64,000 bases of DNA from Opitutaceae bacterium (GTDB taxonomy: Bacteria; Verrucomicrobiota; Verrucomicrobiia; Opitutales; Opitutaceae), in NCBI GenBank assembly GCA_016715765.1, contig JADJZJ010000015.1, positions 20,095 through 84,094 on the forward strand, in the 5' to 3' direction. Below, in pieces: positions 38,289 to 46,146 of the stretch. The stretch's first letter is position 1. Each line of letters begins with the position of its first letter. The position numbers and the translations under genes were made by a program. The notes under the pieces are model-generated. The model saw nothing but the letters and a program-made list of their open reading frames with translations. It was not told where the DNA came from and did no database searches.

Positions 38289-38597
38289 CTAGCCCTTGAG
38301 TTGTGCGGCCTGCTGCAGCCGGACGCTCTGCCGGTGGCGGTAGATGGCGATGACGAGGGCCAGGCCGACGGCGGCCTCGGCGGCGGCGATGGCGATGGCG
38401 AAGAGGACGAACACGATGCCCGAGCCGGCGTTGGGCGGACCGTAGCGCCAGAAGGCGATGAAGTTGAGGTTCGCGGCGTTCAGCATCAGCTCGATGCCGA
38501 GCAAAACGAGGATCGCATGGCTGCGCGCCAGGGCGCCGGCGAGGCCGATGCAGAAGAGCAACGCGGAAAAGATCAGGCAGAGATGCAGCGGACTCAT
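38289..38597 (-). CDS. nuoK: Complex I subunit NuoK, cluster 2
   Basis: A 102-residue, three-helix subunit. Conserved glutamates are in LVLLGIELMLNAANLNFIAF and LFAIAIAAAEAAVGLALVIA. The start MSPLHLCLIFSALLFCIG at 38597 overlaps the repaired nuoJ stop (ATGA). The frame is open further upstream into nuoJ, which would look like a J-K fusion, but that is caused by frame errors in nuoJ. Intact itself. Confidence 0.93.
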   Translation of the reverse strand: MSPLHLCLIFSALLFCIGLAGALARSHAILVLLGIELMLNAANLNFIAFWRYGPPNAGSGIVFVLFAIAIAAAEAAVGLALVIAIYRHRQSVRLQQAAQLKG

Positions 38598-39124
38598 GGC
38601 ACGTCCTCCGGTCCGCCGGATGAGGGGGTGGACGCCAGCACGACGGCGCCGAGCAGGGCGACGGTGAGAATGGAGCCGGCGATCAGGAGGGCGGCGCCGT
38701 GCTGTTCCATCAGCACCGCCGGCGAGCAGGAGCACCGCGGAAGGTGGGTGCGGCCGGTCCGTTGCGGGCAACCCCTGCCCCCAAATGGCGGGAATCAGCA
38801 CGGCAGCAACGCAGGCGCCGATCGTGATGCCGGCGGCGGCCCGGGCACGGGCGGGCGGCTCGATCACCAGGTCCGGCTGATCCCGCGGACGCGTGAGCAG
38901 CACGGCGAAGAGGGTGACCATCGAGACGGCGCCGATGTAGACGAGCACCTGCGCGAAGGCCAGAAACTCGGCGCCGGCCCAGAGGTAAAAGGCCGCCACG
39001 CCGCCCCAGGCCATCACGAACAGGAGCACGCTGCGGATCAGGTTGCGCAACAGGAGGCCAGCACGGCGGAGCCGAGGTCACACGAGGGCGATGGCGTAAA
39101 AGGCGACGGGTGGTCGCGGTTCAC
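38594..39124 (-). CDS. nuoJ: Complex I subunit NuoJ, cluster 2 (frameshifted)
   Basis: The core AWGGVAAFYLWAGAEFLAFA with LVYIGAVSMVTLFAVLLTRP is typical NuoJ. The upstream part (FYAIALV, LGSAVLAS, LRNLIRSVLLFV) and the downstream part (LMEQHGAALLIAGSILTVA and LLGAVVLASTPSSGG) are in other frames, so corrections are needed near 39095, 39060, 38750 and 38720. The repaired end PEDVP-stop overlaps the nuoK ATG. The start codon is not certain; a GTG at 39124 overlapping the nuoH stop is possible. About 175 residues when repaired. Confidence 0.75.
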
Positions 39125-40359
39125 GCGTAGCGATAGGTGCGCGGCGCGATGCCGCGCTGGTGGCCGGGCCGAGGACGGCGAACGTCCGAAGACGGAGCCA
39201 GCGAGACACCCCCCCAGCGCACCAGCTGCATTGGCCCGGCCCAATCATGGGTGAGGGACCAGAAGGCGGCGGTGCCGAGGTTGATGAGGGCGAGCGGGAC
39301 GAGGAACTTCCAGGCGAGGCGGGTCAACTGGTCGATGCGCAGGCGCGGGAACGTGGCCCGGATCCAGATGAAACCCAGCAGCACCAGGAGCAGCTTGGCG
39401 GCGAACCAGAGGTAGGAGGGGACGAATTCGAGCACCGGCAGCGGCGCCTGCCAGCCGCCGAGGAAAAGCGTGACGGCCATGCCGCTCAGCGCGCACATAC
39501 CGAAGTATTCGGCCATGAAGAAGAGGGCGTACTTGAAGCCGGAGTATTCCGTGAGGTGGCCGGCGATGAGCTCGCTTTCGGCCTCGGGAAGATCGAAGGG
39601 CGAGCGGTTGGACTCGGCGAGGGCCGCGACCATGAAAATGACGAAGCCGGCAAAGCCGGGCGGGGTCAGGACGTGCCACTGCGGGATGAAATTCCAGAGC
39701 CAGCCGCCCTGGGCGGCGACGATGGCGGTGGTGGAGAGCGATCCGGCCAGCATGATGACCGGCACGAAGGCCAGCAGCAGCGGCAGCTCGTAGCTGATGA
39801 GCTGGGCAAGCGCGCGCATCGCGGCCAGGAGGGAGTATTTGTTGTGGCTGGACCAGCCGGCCATGAAGATGGCGAGCTCGGTGGCGGCGCCGGCGGCGAA
39901 GAAATAAAGGACGGCGGCATCCAGCTCGACGGGCACGAGATGCCGGCCGTACGGGATCACGGCAAAGGTGATGACCGAGAGAGCAAGCAGGGTGACGGGG
40001 GCGAGGAAGTGCAGCAGGCGGTCGGCGGACCGGGGGACGATGTCCTCCTTGGTCAGCATCTTGATGCCATCGGCGAGGGGCTGAAGAATGCCGCCCCAGC
40101 CGGTGCGGTTCGGGCCCGGGCGGTTCTGCACCCGGCCGAGCACCTTGCGTTCGACCAGGGTGAGCAGGGCGAAGAGCGAGGCGAAAATGACAATGACCGC
40201 GCCGATGGTGATGAGGCTGTTGGCCAGCCAGCGCCACGGTTCGGACAGCCCGGCGGTGAGCAGATCACGGGCCATGAGCGGCAAGCGCTCGAGCAGGGCC
40301 GAGTCACCAACCTGCCCGGCGGCCAGAGGCGGCAGAAGGACTGAAACGGATGCGCTCAT
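39121..40359 (-). CDS. nuoH: Complex I subunit NuoH, cluster 2
   Basis: A 412-residue quinone-chamber membrane subunit. RVQNRPGPNRTGWGGILQPL, ADGIKMLTKEDIVP, AESNRSPFDLPEAESELIAG and GHLTEYSGFKYALFFMAEY are diagnostic. It is longer than usual (about 330-350): an N-terminal segment of about 45 residues contributes an extra hydrophobic lead, and the C-terminus after LTHDWAG continues with about 40 hydrophilic residues ending APRTYRYA. It overlaps nuoI by four bases. In this cluster nuoI precedes nuoH, the reverse of the usual order. Confidence 0.93.
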   Translation of the reverse strand: MSASVSVLLPPLAAGQVGDSALLERLPLMARDLLTAGLSEPWRWLANSLITIGAVIVIFASLFALLTLVERKVLGRVQNRPGPNRTGWGGILQPLADGIKMLTKEDIVPRSADRLLHFLAPVTLLALSVITFAVIPYGRHLVPVELDAAVLYFFAAGAATELAIFMAGWSSHNKYSLLAAMRALAQLISYELPLLLAFVPVIMLAGSLSTTAIVAAQGGWLWNFIPQWHVLTPPGFAGFVIFMVAALAESNRSPFDLPEAESELIAGHLTEYSGFKYALFFMAEYFGMCALSGMAVTLFLGGWQAPLPVLEFVPSYLWFAAKLLLVLLGFIWIRATFPRLRIDQLTRLAWKFLVPLALINLGTAAFWSLTHDWAGPMQLVRWGGVSLAPSSDVRRPRPGHQRGIAPRTYRYA

Positions 40360-40973
40360 ACGGCGGGTGGCGGCGGCTCCGGGGGCTTGGCTGCGGGAGC
40401 AGCAGGTGCCGTGGGTGTGGCGGGTACAGCCGCGGGGGCGGCAGGCCTGGCCTTCGCCTCGGTCCTGCGTTTGGCCTCGGCGAGGACGGCGTCAACCTGC
40501 GCGGCCTCCGTGGGGTGCAGGGTGTGAAAATAGGCGTCGGACTTGGCGAGGTCCTCGCGATGCAGGAGCAGGGCGTTGAAGCGTTCGGCGGTGGCGATCT
40601 CGAAATGCTGGTCCATCTTGATCGCGTCGAACGGGCAGACCTCCACGCAGATCTGGCAGCTCATGCAGACCGAGATATCGAGGTCGAAGACCTTGGGCTT
40701 CTTGGTCGGCCGGCCTTTCTCATCGCGATCCGGGATGATGTAGATGCACTGGGGCGGACACTCGGCTTCGCAGATCTTGCAGGCCACGCAGCGCAGGCCG
40801 TCGATGGCCTGGTCGCCGTCGTAGACGAGAAAGGGGAAATTCCGGTAGTTCTCGGGCAGTTTGGTCTTTTGCTCGGGGTACTCGACCGTCACCAGCCGCG
40901 CGGGATCGTGAAAACTTTTCACGAAGTTTTTCGCGGTGACGGCGAGGCCTTGAATTAATCCGGAGCCGAGCAT
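40356..40973 (-). CDS. nuoI: Complex I subunit NuoI, cluster 2 (two 4Fe-4S)
   Basis: 205 residues. Clusters N6a/N6b are bound by RCVACKICEAECPPQCIYI and VCMSCQICVEVCPFDAIKM. YPEQKTKLPENYRNFPFLVY upstream is a typical NuoI lead-in. The C-terminal 40 residues are an Ala/Pro-rich tail (PAAPAAVPATPTAPAAPAAK), longer than normal. It lies between nuoD (60-base gap) and nuoH (ATGA overlap). The tail may be an insertion-derived linker like those in cluster 1, but no REP element could be recognised in it. Confidence 0.94.
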   Translation of the reverse strand: MLGSGLIQGLAVTAKNFVKSFHDPARLVTVEYPEQKTKLPENYRNFPFLVYDGDQAIDGLRCVACKICEAECPPQCIYIIPDRDEKGRPTKKPKVFDLDISVCMSCQICVEVCPFDAIKMDQHFEIATAERFNALLLHREDLAKSDAYFHTLHPTEAAQVDAVLAEAKRRTEAKARPAAPAAVPATPTAPAAPAAKPPEPPPPAV

Positions 40974-41033
40974 GGGGAGGGTGGGAACCTGGGCCGCAGG
41001 ACTAGGGGTGGACTGGGGGATGGTTGATGAGGG

Positions 41034-42257
41034 TCAGCGGTCGACCTCGCCGAGGACGATGTCGATGCTGCCGAGGATGATCACGGCATCGGCCAGGGTG
41101 TGGCCGAGGCAGAGGTCCTCGAGGATGGTGAGGTTGATGAGCGAGGGTGGACGCACGCGATAGCGGTAGGGATTCGCGGTGCCGTCGCTGATGAGGTAGA
41201 AACCGATCTCGCCCTTGGGGCCCTCGATGCGGCCGTAGTGTTCGCCGGGCTTGGGCTTGAAGCCGCGGATCTTGGCCTTCGGGTCCATGACCGGACCCTC
41301 GGGGATGCGGTCGAGGGCCTGCCGGAGGATGCCGATGGATTCGCGCATTTCCAGCATGCGGACCATGTAGCGGTCGTAGGTGTCGCCGTGGTCGCCGAGC
41401 GGAATGCGGAATTCGAAGCGCGGATAATAGCCGTAGCCGTCGACCTTGCGCAGGTCGTAATCCACGCCCGAGGCGCGGAGCATGGGGCCGGTGATGCCGG
41501 CGTTGACGGCGAGGGCGGGGGAAAGCACCCCGACATTCTGGGTGCGCGCCATCAGAATTTCGTTACCCGTGATGAGCTCCTCGTATTCGTCGAGGAAGGC
41601 ATTGTAGCCGTTCACCAGCTGGCGCGCGGCGGCGAGCCATTCCGGGGTGGCATCGATGCGGCAGCCGCCGAAACGCTGGTAGTTGCACATCATGCGCGAA
41701 CCGGAGAGCGACTCGAAGAGGTCGAGGATCTTTTCGCGCTCGCGGAAGGCGTACATGAGCGGTGTGCCGCTGGCCCCGGTGTCCTGCAGGAGAAAGCCGG
41801 CGAGGCAGGTGTGGTTGAGCAGGCGGGTGAGCTCGGCGAGGATGACGCGCAGGTATTCGGCGCGCTCGGGGACCGGCAGGCCGGCGAGCTGCTCGACGGC
41901 CAGCGCGTAGGCCCAGTTGTTCGTCATCGAGCAGAAGTAGTCGAGCCGGTCGGTGTAGGGCATCGAGGCGAGGTAGGTCGTGTTCTCGCCGATTTTCTCG
42001 TGGTTGCGGTGGAGGTAGCCGAAGACGGGCTTGAGCTTCACGACGGTCTCGCCATCGAGCGTGACCATCATGCGGAAGACGCCATGGGTCGAAGGGTGGT
42101 GGGGGCCCATGGAGACCTCGAGCAGGTCGCCGTGGAAGCGGTCGTGGACGGCGCGAAGGGTGGGGCCCGCCGCGGACGGCGGTAATGACGAATTACCAAT
42201 GCCGAATGTCGAATGATTCGGATTTGCCGTCGAAGTGGATTTGCCCGGTTCAGTCAT
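41034..42257 (-). CDS. nuoD: Complex I subunit NuoD, cluster 2, with repeat-derived N-terminus
   Basis: 407 residues. EVSMGPHHPSTHGVFRMMVT carries the quinone-site His; FGYLHRNHEKIGENTTYLAS and TPLMYAFREREKILDLFESL follow, and the C-terminus GSIDIVLGEVDR is as expected. The first 35 residues (MTEPGKSTSTANPNHSTFGI and on) do not resemble NuoD; they are encoded by a dispersed AATGAC/ATTCG-type repeat (42183-42283). A start nearer the core (around residue 38, AVHDRFHGDLLEVSMG) has no ATG, so the repeat probably supplies the start codon. Intact. Confidence 0.94.
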   Translation of the reverse strand: MTEPGKSTSTANPNHSTFGIGNSSLPPSAAGPTLRAVHDRFHGDLLEVSMGPHHPSTHGVFRMMVTLDGETVVKLKPVFGYLHRNHEKIGENTTYLASMPYTDRLDYFCSMTNNWAYALAVEQLAGLPVPERAEYLRVILAELTRLLNHTCLAGFLLQDTGASGTPLMYAFREREKILDLFESLSGSRMMCNYQRFGGCRIDATPEWLAAARQLVNGYNAFLDEYEELITGNEILMARTQNVGVLSPALAVNAGITGPMLRASGVDYDLRKVDGYGYYPRFEFRIPLGDHGDTYDRYMVRMLEMRESIGILRQALDRIPEGPVMDPKAKIRGFKPKPGEHYGRIEGPKGEIGFYLISDGTANPYRYRVRPPSLINLTILEDLCLGHTLADAVIILGSIDIVLGEVDR

Positions 42258-42283
42258 TAGTCATTAGACATTGGTCATTCGGC
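42183..42283. repeat. Dispersed short-word repeat across the nuoC/nuoD junction
   Basis: The plus strand reads AATGACGAATTACCAATGCC, then GAATGTCGAATGATTCGG, and after a spacer AGTCATTAGTCATTAGACAT then TGGTCATTCGG. Quasi-palindromic and AT-rich relative to its surroundings. It spans the end of nuoC, the 17-base spacer and the first codons of nuoD. Confidence 0.6.
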
Positions 42284-42922
42284 CTTCGCCGCAGGCGCCG
42301 GATAGTGTGCTTTCGCCTTGGCCAAAACGTCGTCGTGCGGCGTGGGTTCCCATTCGTAGTCGTCGGGCTCGACGTAGTCCTTGCGCATGGGGTGGGCGGT
42401 GAACTCGTCCCACATGAGCAGGCGGCGCAGGTCGGGATGGTCGGTGAAGACGATGCCAAACAGATCGAAGATTTCGCGTTCCTGGAATTCGCAGGAGCGC
42501 CACACGGGGGTGAGCGAAGGCAGGGTGATCTGGTCGGAGCGGTTGCCGGTGCGCAGGCGGATAATCACCGGACCGTGTTTCAGGGCCATCGAGTAGAGGT
42601 GGTAGACCACTTCCAGGCAGCCGGGTTGAAGGCGCTTGGTCTTCTGCTCGATGGTGCGGGGAGGTCCGCCGGCGGGGTCGATTTGCACGGACCGCGTGGT
42701 TTCAACGATTTCCTTTTCCGGCCAGTCGACGCCGGTGACGTTGGAGCAGTAGTCGAGTCGCAGGGCGGGGTCATCGCGGAGGAAAACCGCGATTTCCCGG
42801 GCATGGGCGGCGTCGAGCAGCAGGGAGGCCTGCGCCGGGGGGGCCGGGTTGGGGACCAGCGTGAGGGTTGCGGCCGGAAACCGGGCGGCGAGGCGTTCGT
42901 GGATTTGCGCAAGCGTTTCCAT
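42275..42922 (-). CDS. nuoC: Complex I subunit NuoC, cluster 2
   Basis: A 215-residue 30-kDa-type subunit. RLDYCSNVTGVDWPEKEIVE, EVVYHLYSMALKHGPVIIRL, and the signature FQEREIFDLFGIVFTDHPDL followed by HPMRKDYVEPDDYEWEP identify it. The extra C-terminal tail (HDDVLAKAKAHYPAPAAKAE) is unusual. METLAQIHERLAARFP at 42922 was chosen as start; a TTG at 42955 directly after the nuoB stop is an alternative. Intact, and longer than the cluster 1 copy. Confidence 0.93.
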   Translation of the reverse strand: METLAQIHERLAARFPAATLTLVPNPAPPAQASLLLDAAHAREIAVFLRDDPALRLDYCSNVTGVDWPEKEIVETTRSVQIDPAGGPPRTIEQKTKRLQPGCLEVVYHLYSMALKHGPVIIRLRTGNRSDQITLPSLTPVWRSCEFQEREIFDLFGIVFTDHPDLRRLLMWDEFTAHPMRKDYVEPDDYEWEPTPHDDVLAKAKAHYPAPAAKAE

Positions 42923-42955
42923 CAGGTCAGGCGGCGCAGGGGGCAGGGGATGCAA

Positions 42956-43639
42956 TCATGGCTTGTCGGGGCGCACGATCACCGGCGGCTGCCAGAGCTT
43001 GGGGTTGGAGGTGGGTTCGAGGTCGCGTTCGCCGAAGGCGGGGACGGGGTATTCGCCGGGGGCGGTCGGGCTGTCCGCCTCGACGGGGGCGGGACCGGCG
43101 ATGTGCCGGCCGCGGATGTTCTTCTGCAGTTCGATCAGGCCGTTGAGGAGGGCTTCCGGCCGCGGCGGGCAGCCGGGGATGTAGACGTCAACCGGGATGA
43201 AACGGTCGATGCCCTTGAGGACGTTGTAGCCCTGCTTGAACGGGCCGCCGGAGATCGCGCAGGCGCCCATGGCGATGCAGTACTTGGGCTCCGGCATCTG
43301 GTTCCAGAGGCGGATCACCTGCGGGGCCATTTTCTTGGTGACCGTGCCGGAGACGATCAGCAGGTCGGCCTGGCGCGGGGACGGGCGGAAGACCTCGGAG
43401 CCGAAGCGGGCGATGTCGAAGCGCGCCATGGAGGCGGCGATCATCTCGATCGCGCAGCAGGCGAGGCCGAACTGGAGCGGCCAGACGGAGTTGCTCCGGC
43501 CCCAGTTGGCGAGTTCCTGGATGCTCGTGAGCAAAATGCCGTGCCGGCGGAGTTCGTCGCGATCGGCATCGGTCGGACCGGAAAGGGGGGCGGACGTCTG
43601 CGCGTTGATGGCGGGGCGGGTGGCGTCGCTCATGGTCAT
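42956..43639 (-). CDS. nuoB: Complex I subunit NuoB, cluster 2
   Basis: A 227-residue subunit for cluster N2. Ligand Cys are in LQFGLACCAIEMIAASMARF, AMGACAISGGPFKQGYN and YIPGCPPRPEALLNG. The C-terminal 45 residues (after KNIRGRHIAGPAPVEADSP) extend beyond usual NuoB. The start MTMSDATRPAINAQT at 43639 overlaps the nuoA stop in ATGA. Intact. It differs from cluster 1 NuoB at many positions, notably in the loop after the second Cys motif. Confidence 0.95.
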   Translation of the reverse strand: MTMSDATRPAINAQTSAPLSGPTDADRDELRRHGILLTSIQELANWGRSNSVWPLQFGLACCAIEMIAASMARFDIARFGSEVFRPSPRQADLLIVSGTVTKKMAPQVIRLWNQMPEPKYCIAMGACAISGGPFKQGYNVLKGIDRFIPVDVYIPGCPPRPEALLNGLIELQKNIRGRHIAGPAPVEADSPTAPGEYPVPAFGERDLEPTSNPKLWQPPVIVRPDKP

Positions 43640-44007
43640 TTCCACTCCAGATGACCGCGCTGCCAGGCCCAGATCAGGCCCTCGGCGAGCAGGAAGACAA
43701 AGACCAGCATGGCAACCCAGGCGCCGACGGAGAGGCCGGTGAAGGCCACGGCGAAGGGCAGGAGGAACAGAACCTCAACGTCGAAGATGAGGAACATGAT
43801 CGCGTAGAGATAGTAGTGGGCCTTGAACTGGATCCAGGAATCGCCGGTGGGGGCGACGCCGCATTCGTAGGTGTCCTGCTTCAGCGGGCTGGGCTTGGCC
43901 GGCTGGAAGAAACGGAACCAGAGTCTGGCCACGCTGAGGAGGATCAGGGGAAAAACGACCGCCACGGCCAGAAACAGGGCGAGGAAGGCATGGGGATGCG
44001 GGCTCAT
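43636..44007 (-). CDS. nuoA: Complex I subunit NuoA, cluster 2
   Basis: A 123-residue three-helix subunit, first of cluster 2. DTYECGVAPTGDSWIQFKAH and YLYAIMFLIFDVEVLFLLPF are diagnostic, and the tail WAWQRGHLEWK is typical. Upstream lie about 230 bases up to the tRNA-His gene, which must hold the promoter; a confident -35/-10 pair was not recognised. Intact. Confidence 0.95.
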   Translation of the reverse strand: MSPHPHAFLALFLAVAVVFPLILLSVARLWFRFFQPAKPSPLKQDTYECGVAPTGDSWIQFKAHYYLYAIMFLIFDVEVLFLLPFAVAFTGLSVGAWVAMLVFVFLLAEGLIWAWQRGHLEWK

Positions 44008-44235
44008 GCGACGGGGGTGATCGGTGGGTGGAGTGACTTGGCCGGACGCGTCAGTTCACGTGACAACAGGGGTGTTTTCCGCGGGATTCAAGTGGGTGGG
44101 ACATGAACGGAAGCGACACCGCGGCAGGTTGGTCATTCATTCGAGTTATGCAACGCCTGACTGATGCTTTCAAACCGACGCAAGCGATGGAGTATCAGGC
44201 GTTCCTGCGAGTGACAGCCGTGAGTGCTGCCAAAA

Positions 44236-44313
44236 TGGGGCGGCCAACGGGATTCGAACCCGCGACCCCAAGATCCACAATCTTGTGCTCTAACCAACTG
44301 AGCTATGACCGCC
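44236..44313 (-). tRNA. tRNA-His (GTG), CCA encoded
   Basis: The minus strand folds as a full cloverleaf: acceptor GCGGTCA/TGGCCGC, D-stem GCTC with AGTTGGTTAG loop, anticodon loop TTGTGGA with anticodon GTG, T-arm GCGGG TTCGAAT CCCGT. A G at position -1 opposite discriminator C73 is the identity mark of tRNA-His. The 3' CCA is encoded. It lies between nuo cluster 2 and the plus-strand EEP-family gene. Confidence 0.95.
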
Positions 44314-44420
44314 GTAGAGAGCCGGCGAAAATCGCCAGCCGCGCAGCTGCTGTCAATCACTAGTTCCCGGGGTTTGCCGTTGCGTCGATTGTGGTCGGAT
44401 TTATTCTGGGGAACCGTCAC

Positions 44421-45197
44421 ATGCAGCGTCTGCGCATTCTCACCTTCAATATCGCGCATGGCCGTGGTTTGACGCCGATCCAGGGCTTTACCATGGCCAG
44501 GAAGATCCGGGCGAACCTTCGCAAGATCGCCCGGTTGATCGAGCGGATGGCGCCCGATGTCGTGGCCTTGCAGGAGGTTGACGAAAATTCGCGCTGGGCG
44601 GGCAATTTCGACCACCTCGAGTACCTGCGGGTGTACACGGGCTTTCGCTATTCGGTCTTTGGCATCAACAACCGGCGCGAAGGGCTGATCAATCTCAGCT
44701 ACGGCAACGCCATCCTGTCGCGGCACCCGATCCTCGAATCGGAGAACATCCTCTTCGGCGAAAGCGTGGTGGGGGAGAAGGGATTTCTCTATGCCGAACT
44801 CGATGTCGGCGGCCGCCGGCTGCCGATCGTGAACCTGCACCTCAACTACCGTTCCCGGCAGCACCGGTTCCGGCAGGTCGAGCGGGTCATGGACTACATC
44901 ACCCACAAGCAGCATCACCGCCGCGATTCCTGGCACATGCCGCCGATCGTCTGCGGCGATCTCAACAATTCCCTTTCCAGCCCCGACGCGACGGCGGAGC
45001 TCCTGCGCTATTTTTCACTGCACGGCTGCTACACCCTGCATCCGCGGGAGGGGAACACCTTCCCGTCGCCGCTGCCGAGCCGCGCGCTCGATTTCATTTT
45101 CCTGCCGCCGGCCTGCAGCGACCCGCACAGCGAAGTCGTGCGCAGCTACCTTTCCGATCACCGCCCCGTGGTGGTGGATTTCTCCCTGAAAGGGTAA
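44421..45197 (+). CDS. Endonuclease/exonuclease/phosphatase-family protein
   Basis: A 258-residue hydrolase of the DNase I/sphingomyelinase fold. Motifs run in order: RILTFNIAHGRG (Asn), PDVVALQEVDENS (metal-binding Glu), YGNAILSRHPI, PIVNLHLNYRS (His), VCGDLNNSLSSPD (catalytic Asp-x-Asn), DFIFLPP, and YLSDHRPVVVDF (terminal Asp-His). All catalytic residues are present, so it should be active on a phosphodiester, either nucleic acid or phospholipid. The substrate cannot be told; no signal peptide argues for a cytosolic role. The ATG at 44421 is preferred over a GTG 30 bases upstream. Stands alone. Confidence 0.9.
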   Translation: MQRLRILTFNIAHGRGLTPIQGFTMARKIRANLRKIARLIERMAPDVVALQEVDENSRWAGNFDHLEYLRVYTGFRYSVFGINNRREGLINLSYGNAILSRHPILESENILFGESVVGEKGFLYAELDVGGRRLPIVNLHLNYRSRQHRFRQVERVMDYITHKQHHRRDSWHMPPIVCGDLNNSLSSPDATAELLRYFSLHGCYTLHPREGNTFPSPLPSRALDFIFLPPACSDPHSEVVRSYLSDHRPVVVDFSLKG

Positions 45198-45331
45198 TGG
45201 CCGGGCCGGGCGGCGGCAGGCCGGCGCGCTGGCGCGCCCGAGTTGCGCCCGCAAGCGGGCTGCCTGCGGTTTACATTCCCTGAAAACAGGCTTTGCGCCG
45301 GCCGGGGTTACCGTTCAGAAAAACGGTCCGC

Positions 45332-46138
45332 ATGTCCCGCCTAGCCGCCGCCTTCGCCCGGGCCCGTTCAGAAAAACGCGCCGCATTCGTCGCCTACCTT
45401 TGCGCCGGCGATCCGGATTTCGAGACCTCCCTGGCCGCCTGCCGCGCCGTCATCGAAAACGGCGTGGATGTGCTCGAACTGGGCGTGCCGTTCTCCGATC
45501 CGCTGGCGGACGGCCTGACGAACCAGCTGGCCGCGCAGCGGGCGCTCGCGAGCGGCATGACGTCCGCGCGGGTCTTCGAACTCGTGCGCCGCATCCGCGA
45601 ATTCAGCGAGGTGCCGGTGGTGTTCTACACCTATTACAATCTCGTCTTCACCAATGGCGTGGACGCCTACGTGCGGGCGGCCCGGGCCGGCAGGGTGGAC
45701 GGACTCCTCACGCTGGACCTGCCCCCCGAGGAGGCCGGCGAACTCGCCACGGCGTGCCGCGCGCAGGGCGTGGACACGGTTTTCATCGTGGCCCCCACGA
45801 CGCCCGACGCGCGCATCGCGATCATTGCGAAGGCGGCCACGGGATTCATCTATTATGTTTCACGGGAAGGCGTGACGGGGGTGCGGGATCAGGTGGCGGG
45901 CAACATTCCCGAGGCCGTGACCCGCATCCGGGCGTGCACGGGGCTGCCGGTGGCGGTGGGCTTCGGCATCTCAAGCCGCGCGCAAGTCGCCCAGGTGGCG
46001 GAGCACGCCGACGGCGTGATTGTGGGCAGCGTGCTCGTCAACTGCATCCGCGACCACCTGGGTGACACGGGGAAAATCACGGCCCGGCTGGCGGCAGTCA
46101 CCGCCGACCTCGCCCAGGGGACCAGGCGAGCCGGATAG
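45332..46138 (+). CDS. trpA: Tryptophan synthase alpha chain
   Basis: 268 residues. Catalytic Glu and Asp are in VDVLELGVPFSDPLADG; FVAYLCAGDPDFETS opens the barrel. FIYYVSREGVTG and LPVAVGFGISSRAQV are signature strands for the indole-glycerol-phosphate site. It cleaves indole-3-glycerol phosphate to indole, which is passed to TrpB. No trpB or other trp gene is in the window, so the operon is split or ends here. The start MSRLAAAFARARSE is standard; an earlier in-frame ATG at 45293 adds 13 non-conserved residues. The preceding 60 bases have a partial REP-like GCCCGCAAGCGGGCTGCCTG. Confidence 0.95.
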   Translation: MSRLAAAFARARSEKRAAFVAYLCAGDPDFETSLAACRAVIENGVDVLELGVPFSDPLADGLTNQLAAQRALASGMTSARVFELVRRIREFSEVPVVFYTYYNLVFTNGVDAYVRAARAGRVDGLLTLDLPPEEAGELATACRAQGVDTVFIVAPTTPDARIAIIAKAATGFIYYVSREGVTGVRDQVAGNIPEAVTRIRACTGLPVAVGFGISSRAQVAQVAEHADGVIVGSVLVNCIRDHLGDTGKITARLAAVTADLAQGTRRAG

Positions 46139-46146
46139 AACCCGCC

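Noticed and set aside
38289..39050. Apparent NuoJ-NuoK fusion protein
   Set aside because: It arises from frame errors in nuoJ; the proper nuoJ C-terminus is in another frame and overlaps the nuoK ATG in the usual ATGA way.
44103..44363. Plus-strand reading frame containing GRPTGFEPATPRSTILCSNQ
   Set aside because: It is the antisense translation of the tRNA-His gene, a well-known false protein.
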